From: Bradyrhizobium sp. Ce-3 | GTDB taxonomy: Bacteria; Pseudomonadota; Alphaproteobacteria; Rhizobiales; Xanthobacteraceae | Assembly: GCF_022835695.1 (NCBI RefSeq) | Contig: NZ_BQUV01000003.1 | Location: 372,001-436,000, forward strand | DNA: 64,000 nucleotides | Reading direction: 5' to 3' | In this document: one piece after another, positions 22,123-31,023 of the stretch | Layout: each line of letters starts with the position of its first letter | How positions within the stretch are numbered: position 1 is the stretch's first letter | Notes under the pieces: model-generated | Databases searched by the model: none | What the model was told of the DNA's origin: nothing | The model's input: the letters and a program-made list of their open reading frames with translations, nothing else | Program-made: the position numbers and the translations under genes

Positions 22123-23100
22123 TCAGAAATCGAAATTGATCATCTTCTTCATCACCAGCACGCCGCACGTCATCCAGAGCGCGCAACCGACCAGCATCAG
22201 CTGGCCCATCGAGTTGGTCCACAGCAGGGCGATGTAATCCGGCGTCGTCAGGAACACGAGGATCATCACGATCGGCGGCAGCGAGCCGATGATGGCGGCG
22301 GAGGCCTTGGCTTCCATCGACATCGCCTGGATCTTCTCGGCCATCTTCTTGCGGTCGCGCAGCACGCGCGACAAATTGCCGAGTGCCTCCGACAGATTGC
22401 CGCCGGACTTCTGCTGGATCGCGATCACGATGCCGAAGAAGTTCGCCTCCGGCAGCGGCATCCGTTCATAGAGCCGGGCACAGGCCTCGCCGAGCGGCAT
22501 GCCGATCGCCTGGGTCTCGATGATCGCGAGGAACTCGCTGCGCAGCGGCTCCGATGCGTCATTGACCACCGCCTTGAGCGATTCGAACAGCGGCAGGCCG
22601 GCCTTGATGCCGCGCACGATGACGTCGACGGCGTCGGGCAGCGCCTTGAGGAAGGCCTTCTCCCGGCGCTTCTTCAGCCAGCCGAGCAGCCAGCGCGGTG
22701 CGCCGAGGCCCATGGCAAAGCCGATGCCGGCCGCGCCGAGCATGCCGCCGCCGGCGAGGAACGCGGCGCCGAACCCGAACAGGCCGAGCGCGCCGGAGAT
22801 CATCCAGAATTTCTGCTCGGACCACTCCAGGCCGGCCTGCGAGATGCGCACGCCGAGCGGGACCTTCCTGTCCTTCTGGCGCCGCGCCTCGAGCTCCTTC
22901 AGCGATCCTTCGACCTGCTCGCGGCGGGAGCGCTGCGTGCGGTCGGTGCTTCGCGTCGTCGTGGGCTCGCTGCGCGCCACCGTCGCGCGACGCGACTCGG
23001 CCTTCTTCTCCCCCGAGAGGTACGGGTACAGGAAGACCCATGCGATGCCGCCCACCGTGGTGGCAGCGAGGAAGGCCAGGGCAAGGGTTTGCGTCTGCAT
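22123..23100 (-). CDS. tadB: Flp pilus inner-membrane platform protein TadB
   Basis: 325-aa GspF-family membrane protein, partner of TadC. It has an N-terminal membrane segment, an Arg/Ser/Thr-rich cytoplasmic linker (about 28-75), a second hydrophobic region, and the family core LPDAVDVIVRGIKAGLPLFE plus IVIAIQQKSGGNLSEALGNL. Two membrane segments close the protein. It follows cpaF by about 11 bases in the same operon. Confidence 0.94.
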   Translation of the reverse strand: MQTQTLALAFLAATTVGGIAWVFLYPYLSGEKKAESRRATVARSEPTTTRSTDRTQRSRREQVEGSLKELEARRQKDRKVPLGVRISQAGLEWSEQKFWMISGALGLFGFGAAFLAGGGMLGAAGIGFAMGLGAPRWLLGWLKKRREKAFLKALPDAVDVIVRGIKAGLPLFESLKAVVNDASEPLRSEFLAIIETQAIGMPLGEACARLYERMPLPEANFFGIVIAIQQKSGGNLSEALGNLSRVLRDRKKMAEKIQAMSMEAKASAAIIGSLPPIVMILVFLTTPDYIALLWTNSMGQLMLVGCALWMTCGVLVMKKMINFDF

Positions 23101-23111
23101 CCTGCGTTCCC

Positions 23112-24575
23112 CTAGACCGGCGCCGGCGCGTCGGAGGCGTCCAGCGCCGCCGCCAGCCGCTTCTCTTCATTGTAGTAACGCGCACGCTCCCAGAAGCGCG
23201 GCCGGCCGATGCCGGTCGAGCGGTGCTTGCCGATGATCTTGCCGTTGGCGTCTTCCCCGACCACGTCGTAGAGGAAGATGTCCTGGGTGATGATGGTGTC
23301 GCCTTCCATGCCCATCACCTCGGTGATGTGGGTGATGCGGCGCGAGCCGTCGCGCAGGCGCGCGGCCTGCACGATGATGTCGACCGAGGCGCAGATCATC
23401 TCGCGGATGGTCCGGGACGGAAGCGAAAACCCGCCCATGGTGATCATGGATTCGCAGCGCGACAGCGCTTCGCGGGGATTGTTGGCGTGCAGCGTACCCA
23501 TCGAGCCGTCATGGCCGGTGTTCATCGCCTGCAGCAGGTCGAACGCTTCGGGTCCGCGGACTTCGCCGACGATGATCCGCTCGGGACGCATACGCAGGCA
23601 GTTGCGCACCAGTTCGCGCATCGTGACCTGGCCCTCGCCCTCGATGTTCGGCGGCCGGGTTTCCAGCCGCACCACATGCGGCTGTTGCAGCTGAAGTTCG
23701 GCGGCATCTTCGCAGGTGATGATGCGTTCGTCGTGCTCGATATAGTTGGTCAGGCAGTTCAGCAGCGTGGTCTTGCCCGAACCGGTGCCGCCGGAGATGA
23801 TCACGTTGCAGCGGACCCGGCCGATGATCTGCAGGATGGTCGCCCCTTCCGGCGTGATCGCGCCGAACTTGACGAGCTGGTCCAGCGTCAGCTTGTCCTT
23901 CTTGAATTTGCGGATGGTGAGCGCGGGCCCGTCGATCGCCAGCGGCGGCACGATGGCGTTGACGCGGGAGCCGTCGGCGAGGCGGGCGTCGCAGATCGGC
24001 GAGGATTCGTCGACGCGGCGGCCGACCTGGCTGACGATGCGCTGGCAGATATTGAGCAGCTGCTGGTTGTCGCGAAAGCGGATGCCGGTGCGCTGGATCT
24101 TGCCGGCGACTTCGATGAACACGGTGCCCGCGCCGTTGACCATGATGTCGGCGATGTCGTCGCGCGACAGCAGCGGCTCCAGCGGGCCGTAGCCGAGCAC
24201 GTCGTTGCAGATGTCGTCGAGCAGCTCTTCCTGCTCGGCGATCGACATCACGATGTTCTTGATCGCGATGATCTCGTTGACGATGTCGCGGATTTCCTCG
24301 CGCGCCGACTCGCTGTCGAGCTTGGCGAGCTGGGCGAGATCGATCGCCTCGATCAGGGCGCCGAAGATCGTTGCCTTGACCTGGTAGTAATTGTCGGAGC
24401 GGCGGGCTTCGACGGCGGGAGCGGGCGGCGGCTTGCTCGGCGCCAGCGGCGGCGACGAGATCGTCGGTGCGACGGGCTCGCGCACCATCGCAGACGAGCC
24501 GGCAGGTTCCGGCGCCTGAAAAGCGGGCTTGGGTGCCCGCACGTCCCCATCGTTTCCGCTACGCTTACCAAACAC
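23112..24575 (-). CDS. cpaF: Flp pilus assembly ATPase CpaF/TadA
   Basis: 487-aa secretion ATPase of the GspE/VirB11 superfamily that powers Flp pilin polymerisation. Walker A is [16 protein letters not shown] (about residue 268); the Asp box, Walker B region ([20 protein letters not shown]) and His box ([16 protein letters not shown]) are all present. The N-terminus is Pro/Ala-rich and probably disordered. The start codon is GTG. It sits between cpaE and tadB as is usual for alphaproteobacterial cpa/tad clusters. Confidence 0.96.
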   Translation of the reverse strand: MFGKRSGNDGDVRAPKPAFQAPEPAGSSAMVREPVAPTISSPPLAPSKPPPAPAVEARRSDNYYQVKATIFGALIEAIDLAQLAKLDSESAREEIRDIVNEIIAIKNIVMSIAEQEELLDDICNDVLGYGPLEPLLSRDDIADIMVNGAGTVFIEVAGKIQRTGIRFRDNQQLLNICQRIVSQVGRRVDESSPICDARLADGSRVNAIVPPLAIDGPALTIRKFKKDKLTLDQLVKFGAITPEGATILQIIGRVRCNVIISGGTGSGKTTLLNCLTNYIEHDERIITCEDAAELQLQQPHVVRLETRPPNIEGEGQVTMRELVRNCLRMRPERIIVGEVRGPEAFDLLQAMNTGHDGSMGTLHANNPREALSRCESMITMGGFSLPSRTIREMICASVDIIVQAARLRDGSRRITHITEVMGMEGDTIITQDIFLYDVVGEDANGKIIGKHRSTGIGRPRFWERARYYNEEKRLAAALDASDAPAPV

Positions 24576-24599
24576 GACGTCTTGACTCCATGCGGACCA

Positions 24600-25868
24600 C
24601 TATTTGGACCGCAGCTTTTCGAGCAGGGGCGACAGGAAGGACCCCCTCGGCTTCTTGGTCTCGCCGCGGCCTGTCAGCCGCTGCGCCATCTGCAGGAACA
24701 TCTCGACCGCGCGGTGATTGGCGGAAATTTCCGCGATCATCTGGCCGTTATTGGCGGCCGACCCGAAGATCTGCGGATCGAACGGGATCGCGGCGATCGG
24801 CTGGCTCTCGATCGCCTTGGCGAACTCGCCCGCCGCGATCTCCGGACGCTTCGGCACGCCGACCTGGTTCAGGCAGTACAAGGGCGCGCGGTCGTTGGGC
24901 CGCGACGCCTTCAGCAGGTCGAACATGTTCTTGGCGTTGCGCAGATTGGCGAGGTCGGGCGCCGCCACGATCAGGATGTCGTCGGCCGCGATCAACGCGC
25001 GCTTGGTCCAGCCGGACCATTGGTGCGGCACGTCGAGCACGATGCAGGGCATCGTGGTGCGCAGCGTATCGAAGATCGCATCGAACGCCTCGGCGCCGAA
25101 ATCGTAGACCTTGTCGAGCGTCGCCGGCGCCGCCAGCAGGCTCAGATGATCGGTGCATTTCGACAGCAGCCGGTCGACGAAGGCGGTATCGACGCGGTCC
25201 GGCGAGAACACCGCATCGGCGATGCCCTGCGCCGGATCCTGGTTGTAGTTGAGGCCGGCGGTGCCGAACGCGAGGTCGAGGTCGGCGACCACGGAATCGA
25301 GCGCCAGATCGCGGGCGATCGCCCAGGCGACATTGTGGGCGATGGTCGAGGCGCCGACGCCGCCCTTGGCGCCGACCACGGCGACGATGCGGCCGACCGC
25401 CTTGGCTTCCGGCGCCGAGAACAGGTTGCAGATCGCGCGCACCACGTCGATCGCATGTGCCGGCGCGATCACATAGTCGCTGACGCCGCGGCGCACCAGC
25501 TCGCGATACAGCGTGACGTCGTTGATCCGGCCGATCACCACCACGCGGGTGCCGGCGTCGCACACCGTGGCAAGCTGATCGAGGCCGGCCAGGATGTCGC
25601 CGCGGCCCTCGGTCTCGAGGATGATGACATTGGGGGTCGGCGCCGAGCGGTAGGCCTCGATGGCGGCCGCCATGCCGCCCATCTGGATCTTGAGATGTGC
25701 CTTGGCCAGCCGTCGATCCTCGCCGGCCGACTGCACGGCGGCGGCGGTCTCGACCGTTTCGCAGAACGCCTGGACCGAAACCCGTGGCGCCGGAGCAATA
25801 TGGTCGTCCACGGCCTGCGGCGGGGCGTCCATCTGCTCTTCGGAGTTTTGCTGCGCGTAGGTGATCAT
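24600..25868 (-). CDS. cpaE: Pilus localisation ATPase CpaE/TadZ
   Basis: 422-aa MinD/ParA-superfamily protein. An N-terminal receiver-like domain (NVIILETEGRGDILAGLDQL, VVVIGRINDVTLYRELVRRG) precedes the deviant Walker A VVGAKGGVGASTIAHNVAWA (about residue 165). TadZ/CpaE places the pilus machine, often at the cell pole. Its ATG overlaps the cpaD stop by 4 bases (ATGA), so the two are translationally coupled. Confidence 0.94.
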   Translation of the reverse strand: MITYAQQNSEEQMDAPPQAVDDHIAPAPRVSVQAFCETVETAAAVQSAGEDRRLAKAHLKIQMGGMAAAIEAYRSAPTPNVIILETEGRGDILAGLDQLATVCDAGTRVVVIGRINDVTLYRELVRRGVSDYVIAPAHAIDVVRAICNLFSAPEAKAVGRIVAVVGAKGGVGASTIAHNVAWAIARDLALDSVVADLDLAFGTAGLNYNQDPAQGIADAVFSPDRVDTAFVDRLLSKCTDHLSLLAAPATLDKVYDFGAEAFDAIFDTLRTTMPCIVLDVPHQWSGWTKRALIAADDILIVAAPDLANLRNAKNMFDLLKASRPNDRAPLYCLNQVGVPKRPEIAAGEFAKAIESQPIAAIPFDPQIFGSAANNGQMIAEISANHRAVEMFLQMAQRLTGRGETKKPRGSFLSPLLEKLRSK

Positions 25869-26614
25869 TTTCCTGTGTCGCTTAGCTTGGCCCTGTCGGC
25901 CTCGGGATAGGTCGTGGCGGTGGTCGTGCCCTTGCGATACTTCTCGAAGGCGATGTTACGACGCGGCGTGTAGGCAGGGGTTTCCGCGCGCGGCTGCACG
26001 AGGTCGGTCGGGTCTTCGACCATGGCTGCGAGGTTGCGCTGATTGGCGCAGCCGAAATTGTAGTACTGCTTGTTCTGGATGTAGGACCCGTTGTGAATCG
26101 ACGGGCCGAGATCCTCCGGCCAGAGACCGCAGGGTCCGGCCTCCGCCTTCATCTTTGGATAGTTGACGCGGATCGCAGGCATCAGGCGCGGATTCTCGGG
26201 ACGATATTTGCGGACCAGGATCCCGCGCGGCGGCACGCCGGCGGCGGCGAAAGTCGCCTGGATCTCGCGCAGCGATTCCTGGGCGGGCCGTGCGTTCGCC
26301 GTGTCGGTGGGCACGTCGATGGTGACGGCGCCGGTTCCTTCGCGCATCCAGTCCTGCGCCATTCCCATCACCTCGGCGCGCTGCTCTGCGGTCAGGCCGC
26401 CGCGGCTGCGGCCGACAAAGACCACGATCGAGCGGTCGGCCTCGGTGACCGCGATCGGATGGCGCAGGCGATAGTCGGCCGGCGAATCCGCCATCGCGAA
26501 ACTGTTGTCGGCGGCGTGCTGGCAGGCGCCCAGCATCATGGCAAGACTGACGAGCGCTCCGGCAAGACCGATGCGCTTGTAATCGGCGGGTGTCCTGGAT
26601 GTGGTCTGTGTCAT
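25865..26614 (-). CDS. cpaD: Pilus biogenesis lipoprotein CpaD
   Basis: 249-aa lipoprotein with a signal ending in the lipobox LGACQHAADN (Cys about 31) and the CpaD domain after it: YRLRHPIAVTEADRSIVVFV and NFGCANQRNLAAMVEDPTDLV, which are family hallmarks. It acts at the outer membrane with the CpaC secretin. Gene order cpaC-cpaD-cpaE is conserved, with 8 bases to cpaC and a 4-base overlap with cpaE. Confidence 0.94.
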   Translation of the reverse strand: MTQTTSRTPADYKRIGLAGALVSLAMMLGACQHAADNSFAMADSPADYRLRHPIAVTEADRSIVVFVGRSRGGLTAEQRAEVMGMAQDWMREGTGAVTIDVPTDTANARPAQESLREIQATFAAAGVPPRGILVRKYRPENPRLMPAIRVNYPKMKAEAGPCGLWPEDLGPSIHNGSYIQNKQYYNFGCANQRNLAAMVEDPTDLVQPRAETPAYTPRRNIAFEKYRKGTTTATTYPEADRAKLSDTGK

Positions 26615-26622
26615 CGTCCGCC

Positions 26623-28110
26623 TCAGTCGGTAATGAAGCCGTAGGTGCCGCGGTAATTACGTGCCGGCTCGGTGGTGCGGCCGGGCGCGCCATAGATGCG
26701 ATTGAGGCTGCCCAGCAGGTCGGCCTGCGGATCGGACGCGTTGGCGAAACCGTCATCCGGACGCGACAGGTCTTTCTGCGCCACCGCGCGAACGACATAG
26801 GGCGTCACCAGAACCATCAGTTCGGTCTGGTTGTTGACGAAGTCGCGGCTGCGGAACAGCGTGCCGAGCACCGGCAGCGAGGCCAGTCCGGGCAGGCCGT
26901 TGATCGCCTGCTTGGTCTGGTCCTGGATCAGGCCGGCCATGGCCATCGAGCCGCCCGAGGGAATTTCCAGCGTGGTCTCGGCGCGCCGGGTCTTGATCGA
27001 GGGGATCGTCGTGCCGCCGGCACCGCCGGTCAGCGCGTTCTCGGTCGAGACTTCCGACACTTCCGTCATCACGCGCAGGCTGATGCGTCCCTCGGTCAGC
27101 ACCACCGGCGTGAAGTTGAGCGAAATGCCGAATTTCTTGAAGCTGACGGTCTGGACGCAATTCCCGATCGTGCCCGTCGACGAGGTCTGACAGGTGACGC
27201 CGGTCGGAATTGGAAATTCGCCGCCGGAGATGAAGGTCGCCGATTCGCCCGAGATCGCGGTCAGGTTCGGTTCGGCCAGCGTCCGCACGACGCCGGCGCT
27301 CTCCATGGCGCGGATCGTCGCCGACACCGACGATCCGAACGACGTGGTGAGGGCATTGCCGGCAACCAGCGGCGCGCTGTTGGCCGTGAACGGGTTGCTG
27401 TTGGCGAATTTCACCACGGTCGTGCCGTAGTTGAGGTTCGCGGTGAGGTCGATGCCGAGCTGCTTGATCAGGCTGCGCGCGACCTCGGCGACCGTGACTT
27501 TCAGCATCACCTGGTCGCGGCCGCGGACCGCGATGGAGTTGACGACCTTTTCGGGACCGCCGACCAGCCGCGCGGCGATCTCGCCGGCCTGCTGCGCCTC
27601 GACCGGGGTCGCGGCGCTCCCGGTCAGCACGACGCCGTCGCCGACGCCCTCGATCTGGATATCGGAATTCGGCATCGCCGCGCGCAGCGCGGCGCGCACG
27701 CCGTTGAGGTCGCGCTTGACGGCGATGTCATAGGCCGCGATCTGCTGGCCTGCGGCATCGAAGAACACGATGTTGGTCTGGCCGACCGTCGCGCCGATGA
27801 TGTAGGCGCGTTGCGCAGAGCGGACCACGGCGTTGGCGATCTTGGGATCGGCGACCAGCACGTCCTTGATGTCCCGGGGCAGGTCGATCACCACCGACTT
27901 GCCGACGCCGAGGGCGAGAAAACGCGCGTTCATCTGGCCGTCGGCCGTGCTGGGAGCCGGCGCGGCACGGTAGTCGCTCGCCACCACCGGCGTCAGCGCC
28001 GGGTTGAGCGTGAGCGCCGCGACGGCCGAGAACGACAATGCGCGGACCATGAAGGCCCGCATCGTCCGTTGAGTTGCCCCGCCCTTCATCACGTGTGTCC
28101 TCATGCTCAC
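26623..28110 (-). CDS. cpaC: Flp pilus outer-membrane secretin CpaC/RcpA
   Basis: 495-aa secretin. After the signal peptide comes the pilus N-terminal domain (RFLALGVGKSVVIDLPRDIK, then VADPKIANAVV and AYIIGATVGQTNIVFFDAAG), a BON-like region (ALRAAMPNSDIQIEGVGDGV) and the secretin core (ISGGEFPIPTG, GGSMAMAGLIQDQ, VLVTPYVVRAV). It forms the pore through which the Flp pilus leaves the cell. The start is taken as a GTG overlapping the cpaB stop (GTGA); an ATG two codons later is nearly equivalent. Confidence 0.95.
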   Translation of the reverse strand: MSMRTHVMKGGATQRTMRAFMVRALSFSAVAALTLNPALTPVVASDYRAAPAPSTADGQMNARFLALGVGKSVVIDLPRDIKDVLVADPKIANAVVRSAQRAYIIGATVGQTNIVFFDAAGQQIAAYDIAVKRDLNGVRAALRAAMPNSDIQIEGVGDGVVLTGSAATPVEAQQAGEIAARLVGGPEKVVNSIAVRGRDQVMLKVTVAEVARSLIKQLGIDLTANLNYGTTVVKFANSNPFTANSAPLVAGNALTTSFGSSVSATIRAMESAGVVRTLAEPNLTAISGESATFISGGEFPIPTGVTCQTSSTGTIGNCVQTVSFKKFGISLNFTPVVLTEGRISLRVMTEVSEVSTENALTGGAGGTTIPSIKTRRAETTLEIPSGGSMAMAGLIQDQTKQAINGLPGLASLPVLGTLFRSRDFVNNQTELMVLVTPYVVRAVAQKDLSRPDDGFANASDPQADLLGSLNRIYGAPGRTTEPARNYRGTYGFITD

Positions 28111-28901
28111 TTCTGCATCGTCGCCTGGTTGGCAACGCCGAAGCGGATGACGTTGATCGTCTCACCGCGCTTCTGGTGGTTGTCGTCGCTCTTGGTCTCG
28201 GGCGCGTTGTTGTCGGCGATGCTGCGCAGCGCCAGCGACAGGACGCCGCTCTGCCGTGCGCGCGCCAGCGTCTCGGTCTGTTCGGGCTTCAGCTCCAGCG
28301 TCACCGTCTTGCCGATCAGCGCGTTGGTGCCGTCCTTCTCCTTCGGCGCCTGGTCGATCGCGAGCACGCGGACATTGGTCAGGATGACTTCGGAATTGAC
28401 GATGTCGGCGCCGTTGCGATCCGGATTCTTGTCCCGCTTCGACAACAGGACGTCGACCCGGTCATTCGGCAGGATGAAGCCGCCGGCGCCGGTCTCGGGC
28501 GAGATTTCGGTCGATACCGCCCGCATGCCGGTCGGCAGGATCGCGGCCATGAAGCCGCTTCCGTCGGCCTTGACGAGCTTCTGCTCGCGGATCGGCTCGC
28601 CCTGGATGAACGGGGCGCGCGCGATCGAGCCGGTGACGTCCTTGATGGCGTCGGCGTTGCTGTCCTTGCGCATGAAGCTGGCGCTGGCGGTTGCCGCCGG
28701 CCAGGTCTGCCATTGCACGTCGTCGGGCTTCACGGCCTGGCCGAGGCCGATGTCGGTGCGTGCGACCAGGATGTCAACCGTGGGCAGCTGCGCGACCGGC
28801 GGAGGAGCCGCGGGCTTGTCGTCGCTTCCGCTCGCCAAATAGAGCGCCGCAAGGCCGGCGCAGCCTGCGATAGCCAAGACCAGAATGCGGGCCCTATCCA
28901 T
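28107..28901 (-). CDS. cpaB: Flp pilus assembly protein CpaB/RcpC
   Basis: 264-aa periplasmic protein with an N-terminal membrane anchor (ILVLAIAGCAGLAALYLASG), an SAF domain (TVDILVARTDIGLGQAVKPDDVQWQTWP, shown in part by VKPDDVQWQTWP) and the RcpC/CpaB domain (GGFILPNDRVDVLLSKRDKN). It is thought to stabilise the secretin. It is transcribed ahead of cpaC; its own upstream region carries a CtrA-like site. Confidence 0.95.
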   Translation of the reverse strand: MDRARILVLAIAGCAGLAALYLASGSDDKPAAPPPVAQLPTVDILVARTDIGLGQAVKPDDVQWQTWPAATASASFMRKDSNADAIKDVTGSIARAPFIQGEPIREQKLVKADGSGFMAAILPTGMRAVSTEISPETGAGGFILPNDRVDVLLSKRDKNPDRNGADIVNSEVILTNVRVLAIDQAPKEKDGTNALIGKTVTLELKPEQTETLARARQSGVLSLALRSIADNNAPETKSDDNHQKRGETINVIRFGVANQATMQK

Positions 28902-28968
28902 TACGCTTCACTTTCCACATGACGCCGCGACGCTGCCGCCGCCGTGATGGGAGTTGACCAGCTATTCG

Positions 28969-28983
28969 TCAAAGCATGGTTAA
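28969..28983 (-). promoter_or_regulatory. Candidate CtrA site upstream of cpaB
   Basis: On the minus strand TTAACCATGCTTTGA fits TTAA-N7-TTAA in 7 of 8 positions and begins with TTAACCAT, the favoured Caulobacter CtrA form. It ends about 70 bases before the cpaB start. CtrA control of cpa/pilA genes is known in Caulobacter; its use here is inference. Confidence 0.4.
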
Positions 28984-29028
28984 TGAGGCGTATCTAAATC
29001 GCCTTAACGGGCGGTTACCGCTGCTTTC

Positions 29029-29553
29029 TCAAAGCATCGCGAGGTGCGCGAGATTGATCGTCTTGATCCAGTCGGTCTCGGGGTAGATCAGGAGAGCACC
29101 GAGGGCGAGGGCGATGCCGTAGGGGATGCCGGTGTGTTTGTCGTGCAGGCGGCTGAGCCAGGCCTGGGACGCGAGCCGATAGGGCAGCGGCCACTGCCGC
29201 AGCTGCAGCAGCAGCACGGTCAGCGCACCGCCGAACAGCGACGCGAACACCAGATAGGGGAGCAGGTGCTCGAACCCGAACCACAGACCTGCCGCGGCCG
29301 CGACCTTGGCGTCGCCGCCGCCGACCCAGCCCATCGCAAACATGCCGAACGCCACCACCAGGACCAGCGCACCGGCGCCGGCATGGCTGAGGATCTCGTG
29401 GATGCCCATTCCGGTCAGCGGCGCGAGGATGAAGAAGCCGGCCACCAGCGCCAGCGAGATCCGGTTCGGGATCGTCATGGTCAGGAGATCGCTCGCCGCC
29501 GCGAAGGCCATCAGGGCCGGAAACAGCATCAAGCGTGCGATGTCGAGGATCAT
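29029..29553 (-). CDS. cpaA: Prepilin peptidase CpaA/TadV
   Basis: 174-aa polytopic membrane aspartic protease that cleaves the Flp prepilin leader. The two catalytic aspartates are in AASDLLTMTIPNRIS (about residue 22) and GWVGGGDAKVAAAAGLW (GxGD motif, about 80). Length fits the short TadV/CpaA family, which lacks the methylase domain of PilD. It lies between flp and cpaB. Confidence 0.95.
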   Translation of the reverse strand: MILDIARLMLFPALMAFAAASDLLTMTIPNRISLALVAGFFILAPLTGMGIHEILSHAGAGALVLVVAFGMFAMGWVGGGDAKVAAAAGLWFGFEHLLPYLVFASLFGGALTVLLLQLRQWPLPYRLASQAWLSRLHDKHTGIPYGIALALGALLIYPETDWIKTINLAHLAML

Positions 29554-29672
29554 GGATTCATGCCGTCAAGCTGGAGCTGCGGTCGAGACCCGACGCTAGC
29601 GGCCAATGGTGAACATTCGGGAAAGGCTGCCATCGCCGCAATCGGGGCGCCGATCACCTGTCCCCCAAATAG

Positions 29673-29702
29673 CAAAGGTCCCGGGGGTTACCGGGACCTT
29701 TG
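29673..29702 (-). terminator. Terminator after the flp pilin gene
   Basis: A 12-bp perfect stem (caaaggtcccgg / ccgggacctttg) with a 6-base loop lies 22 bases after the flp stop and before cpaA. On the minus strand it is followed by CTATTT. It likely lets most transcripts end after flp, so pilin is made in excess over the assembly proteins; this last point is inference. Confidence 0.75.
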
Positions 29703-29724
29703 ATGCGAATTCGTCGGACCCGGC

Positions 29725-29889
29725 TTACTTCAGCGAACCGGCGATCGTGCTGAAGGTGCCCGAGAGATTCTTGCCGACGCCGTTGACTGCCGCGATGATC
29801 GCGATGGCGATACCGGTGGCGATCAGGCCGTATTCGATGGCGGTCGCGCCGGATTCGTCCTTCACGAAGCGCGAAACGAGGTTCTTCAT
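29725..29889 (-). CDS. flp: Flp/Fap-type major pilin
   Basis: 54-aa pilin that reads MKNLVSRFVKDESGATAIEY at its start, then GLIATGIAIAIIAAVNGVG and ends TFSTIAGSLK. It has the Flp signature: a short basic leader, the Gly-Ala cleavage context before TAIEYGLI (Glu at +5, adjacent Tyr) and one hydrophobic helix. CpaA/TadV should cleave it. GGAGTG lies 8 bases before the ATG. It is first in the cpa cluster but separated from cpaA by a terminator hairpin. Confidence 0.95.
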   Translation of the reverse strand: MKNLVSRFVKDESGATAIEYGLIATGIAIAIIAAVNGVGKNLSGTFSTIAGSLK

Positions 29890-30045
29890 AAATTCACTCC
29901 TGTGTACACGTGGCTGGTCGAACTAGTTTTGGTCCCGTCGGCGTTCTCAGCACCGTGACCATTGCGGCAACGTACGGATCGACAATTTCGGTGCAGTTAA
30001 TTTGATCGTATAAACACCGCGGGAACCCGCAGTTGTTGGGCACAG

Positions 30046-30060
30046 TAAATTTGGCATTAA
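30046..30060 (-). promoter_or_regulatory. Candidate CtrA site upstream of flp
   Basis: On the minus strand TTAATGCCAAATTTA matches TTAA-N7-TTAA in 7 of 8 bases, about 157 bases upstream of the flp start, in the region shared with the divergent sterol-desaturase gene. It is the third such match near pilus genes in this window. Confidence 0.35.
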
Positions 30061-30168
30061 GCGGCCCGCTAAGATTGCAGATTGTTGCCGCGGCCGGCTG
30101 CCGGCACCTGTTCACGGCTCCTTAAGCGCCCATCTGTACCCATGGGGCTTCCGTCAAATGAGGTCGTG

Positions 30169-30999
30169 ATGCCCGCCCTTCCCCTTGAAGTCATCGAGAT
30201 GATCGGCGAGACGATGATGAAGGTGCTGCCGATCACGGTCGCGCTGGCCGTGTTCTTCTCGGTGCTCACCCATTTCTGGGCCTGCAATCCCGGCAAGCCG
30301 TGGTGGCAGAAGCGCGAGCTGGTCACCGACATCTGCTACTGGTTCTTCGTGCCGGTGTTCGCCCGCGTGCTGCGCATCGGGCTGCTGGTGGTGGGCGCCG
30401 CCGCGGTGTTCAACGTTCACGGCGCCGATGACCTGATCGCGTTCTACGAGAACGGGCACGGCCCGCTGGCGCAGCTTCCGCTGTGGCTGCAATCGATCAT
30501 CTTCCTGGTCGGCTCCGATTTCATGCTGTACTGGCTGCACCGCATGTTCCACGGCGGCGGCTTCTGGAAGTATCACGCCATTCATCACTCGTCCGAGGAT
30601 CTTGAGTGGATCTCAGCGGCGCGTTTCCATCCGGTCAATCTTCTGGTCGGCACGATCACGGTCGACGTCATCCTGCTGATGGCGGGCATCTCGCCTAACA
30701 TCATGCTGTGGGTCGGGCCGTTCACCACATTCCACTCGGCATTCGTGCACGCCAATCTGAACTGGACGCTCGGTCCGTTCAAATACGTGATCGCGACGCC
30801 GGTGTTTCACCGCTGGCATCACACCGGGCTCGAGGAGGGTGGCGACACCAATTTCGCGGGCACGTTTCCGCTCTGGGATATTCTGTTCGGAACGTACCGC
30901 ATGCCCGAAGGCAAGCTTCCGGAAGATTACGGTGTCGACGCCGGGCAGGGCGTGCCGACCGAGATCGGCGGACAGTTGGCCTATCCGTTCCGGCAGTGA
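30169..30999 (+). CDS. Sterol desaturase / fatty acid hydroxylase family membrane protein
   Basis: 276-aa membrane di-iron protein. About four hydrophobic segments and the histidine clusters of the family are present: LHRMFHGGGFWKYHAIHHSS (HxxxH then HxxHH, about 125-145), FVHANLNW, and FHRWHHTGLEEGG (HxxHH, about 207). These should bind two irons and oxidise a lipid acyl or sterol-like chain; the substrate is unknown. The ATG at MPALPLEV has GAGG about 7 bases upstream; an ATG at 30142 is possible. It is divergent from flp and followed 24 bases later by another membrane gene. Confidence 0.9.
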   Translation: MPALPLEVIEMIGETMMKVLPITVALAVFFSVLTHFWACNPGKPWWQKRELVTDICYWFFVPVFARVLRIGLLVVGAAAVFNVHGADDLIAFYENGHGPLAQLPLWLQSIIFLVGSDFMLYWLHRMFHGGGFWKYHAIHHSSEDLEWISAARFHPVNLLVGTITVDVILLMAGISPNIMLWVGPFTTFHSAFVHANLNWTLGPFKYVIATPVFHRWHHTGLEEGGDTNFAGTFPLWDILFGTYRMPEGKLPEDYGVDAGQGVPTEIGGQLAYPFRQ

Positions 31000-31023
31000 C
31001 GCCGTTGGCCGGCCGGTGCCGTC

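Noticed and set aside
22698-25910. 1070-codon open frame on the plus strand opposite tadB, cpaF and cpaE
   Set aside because: It runs across three conserved pilus genes on the other strand and has no recognisable domain or start signal.
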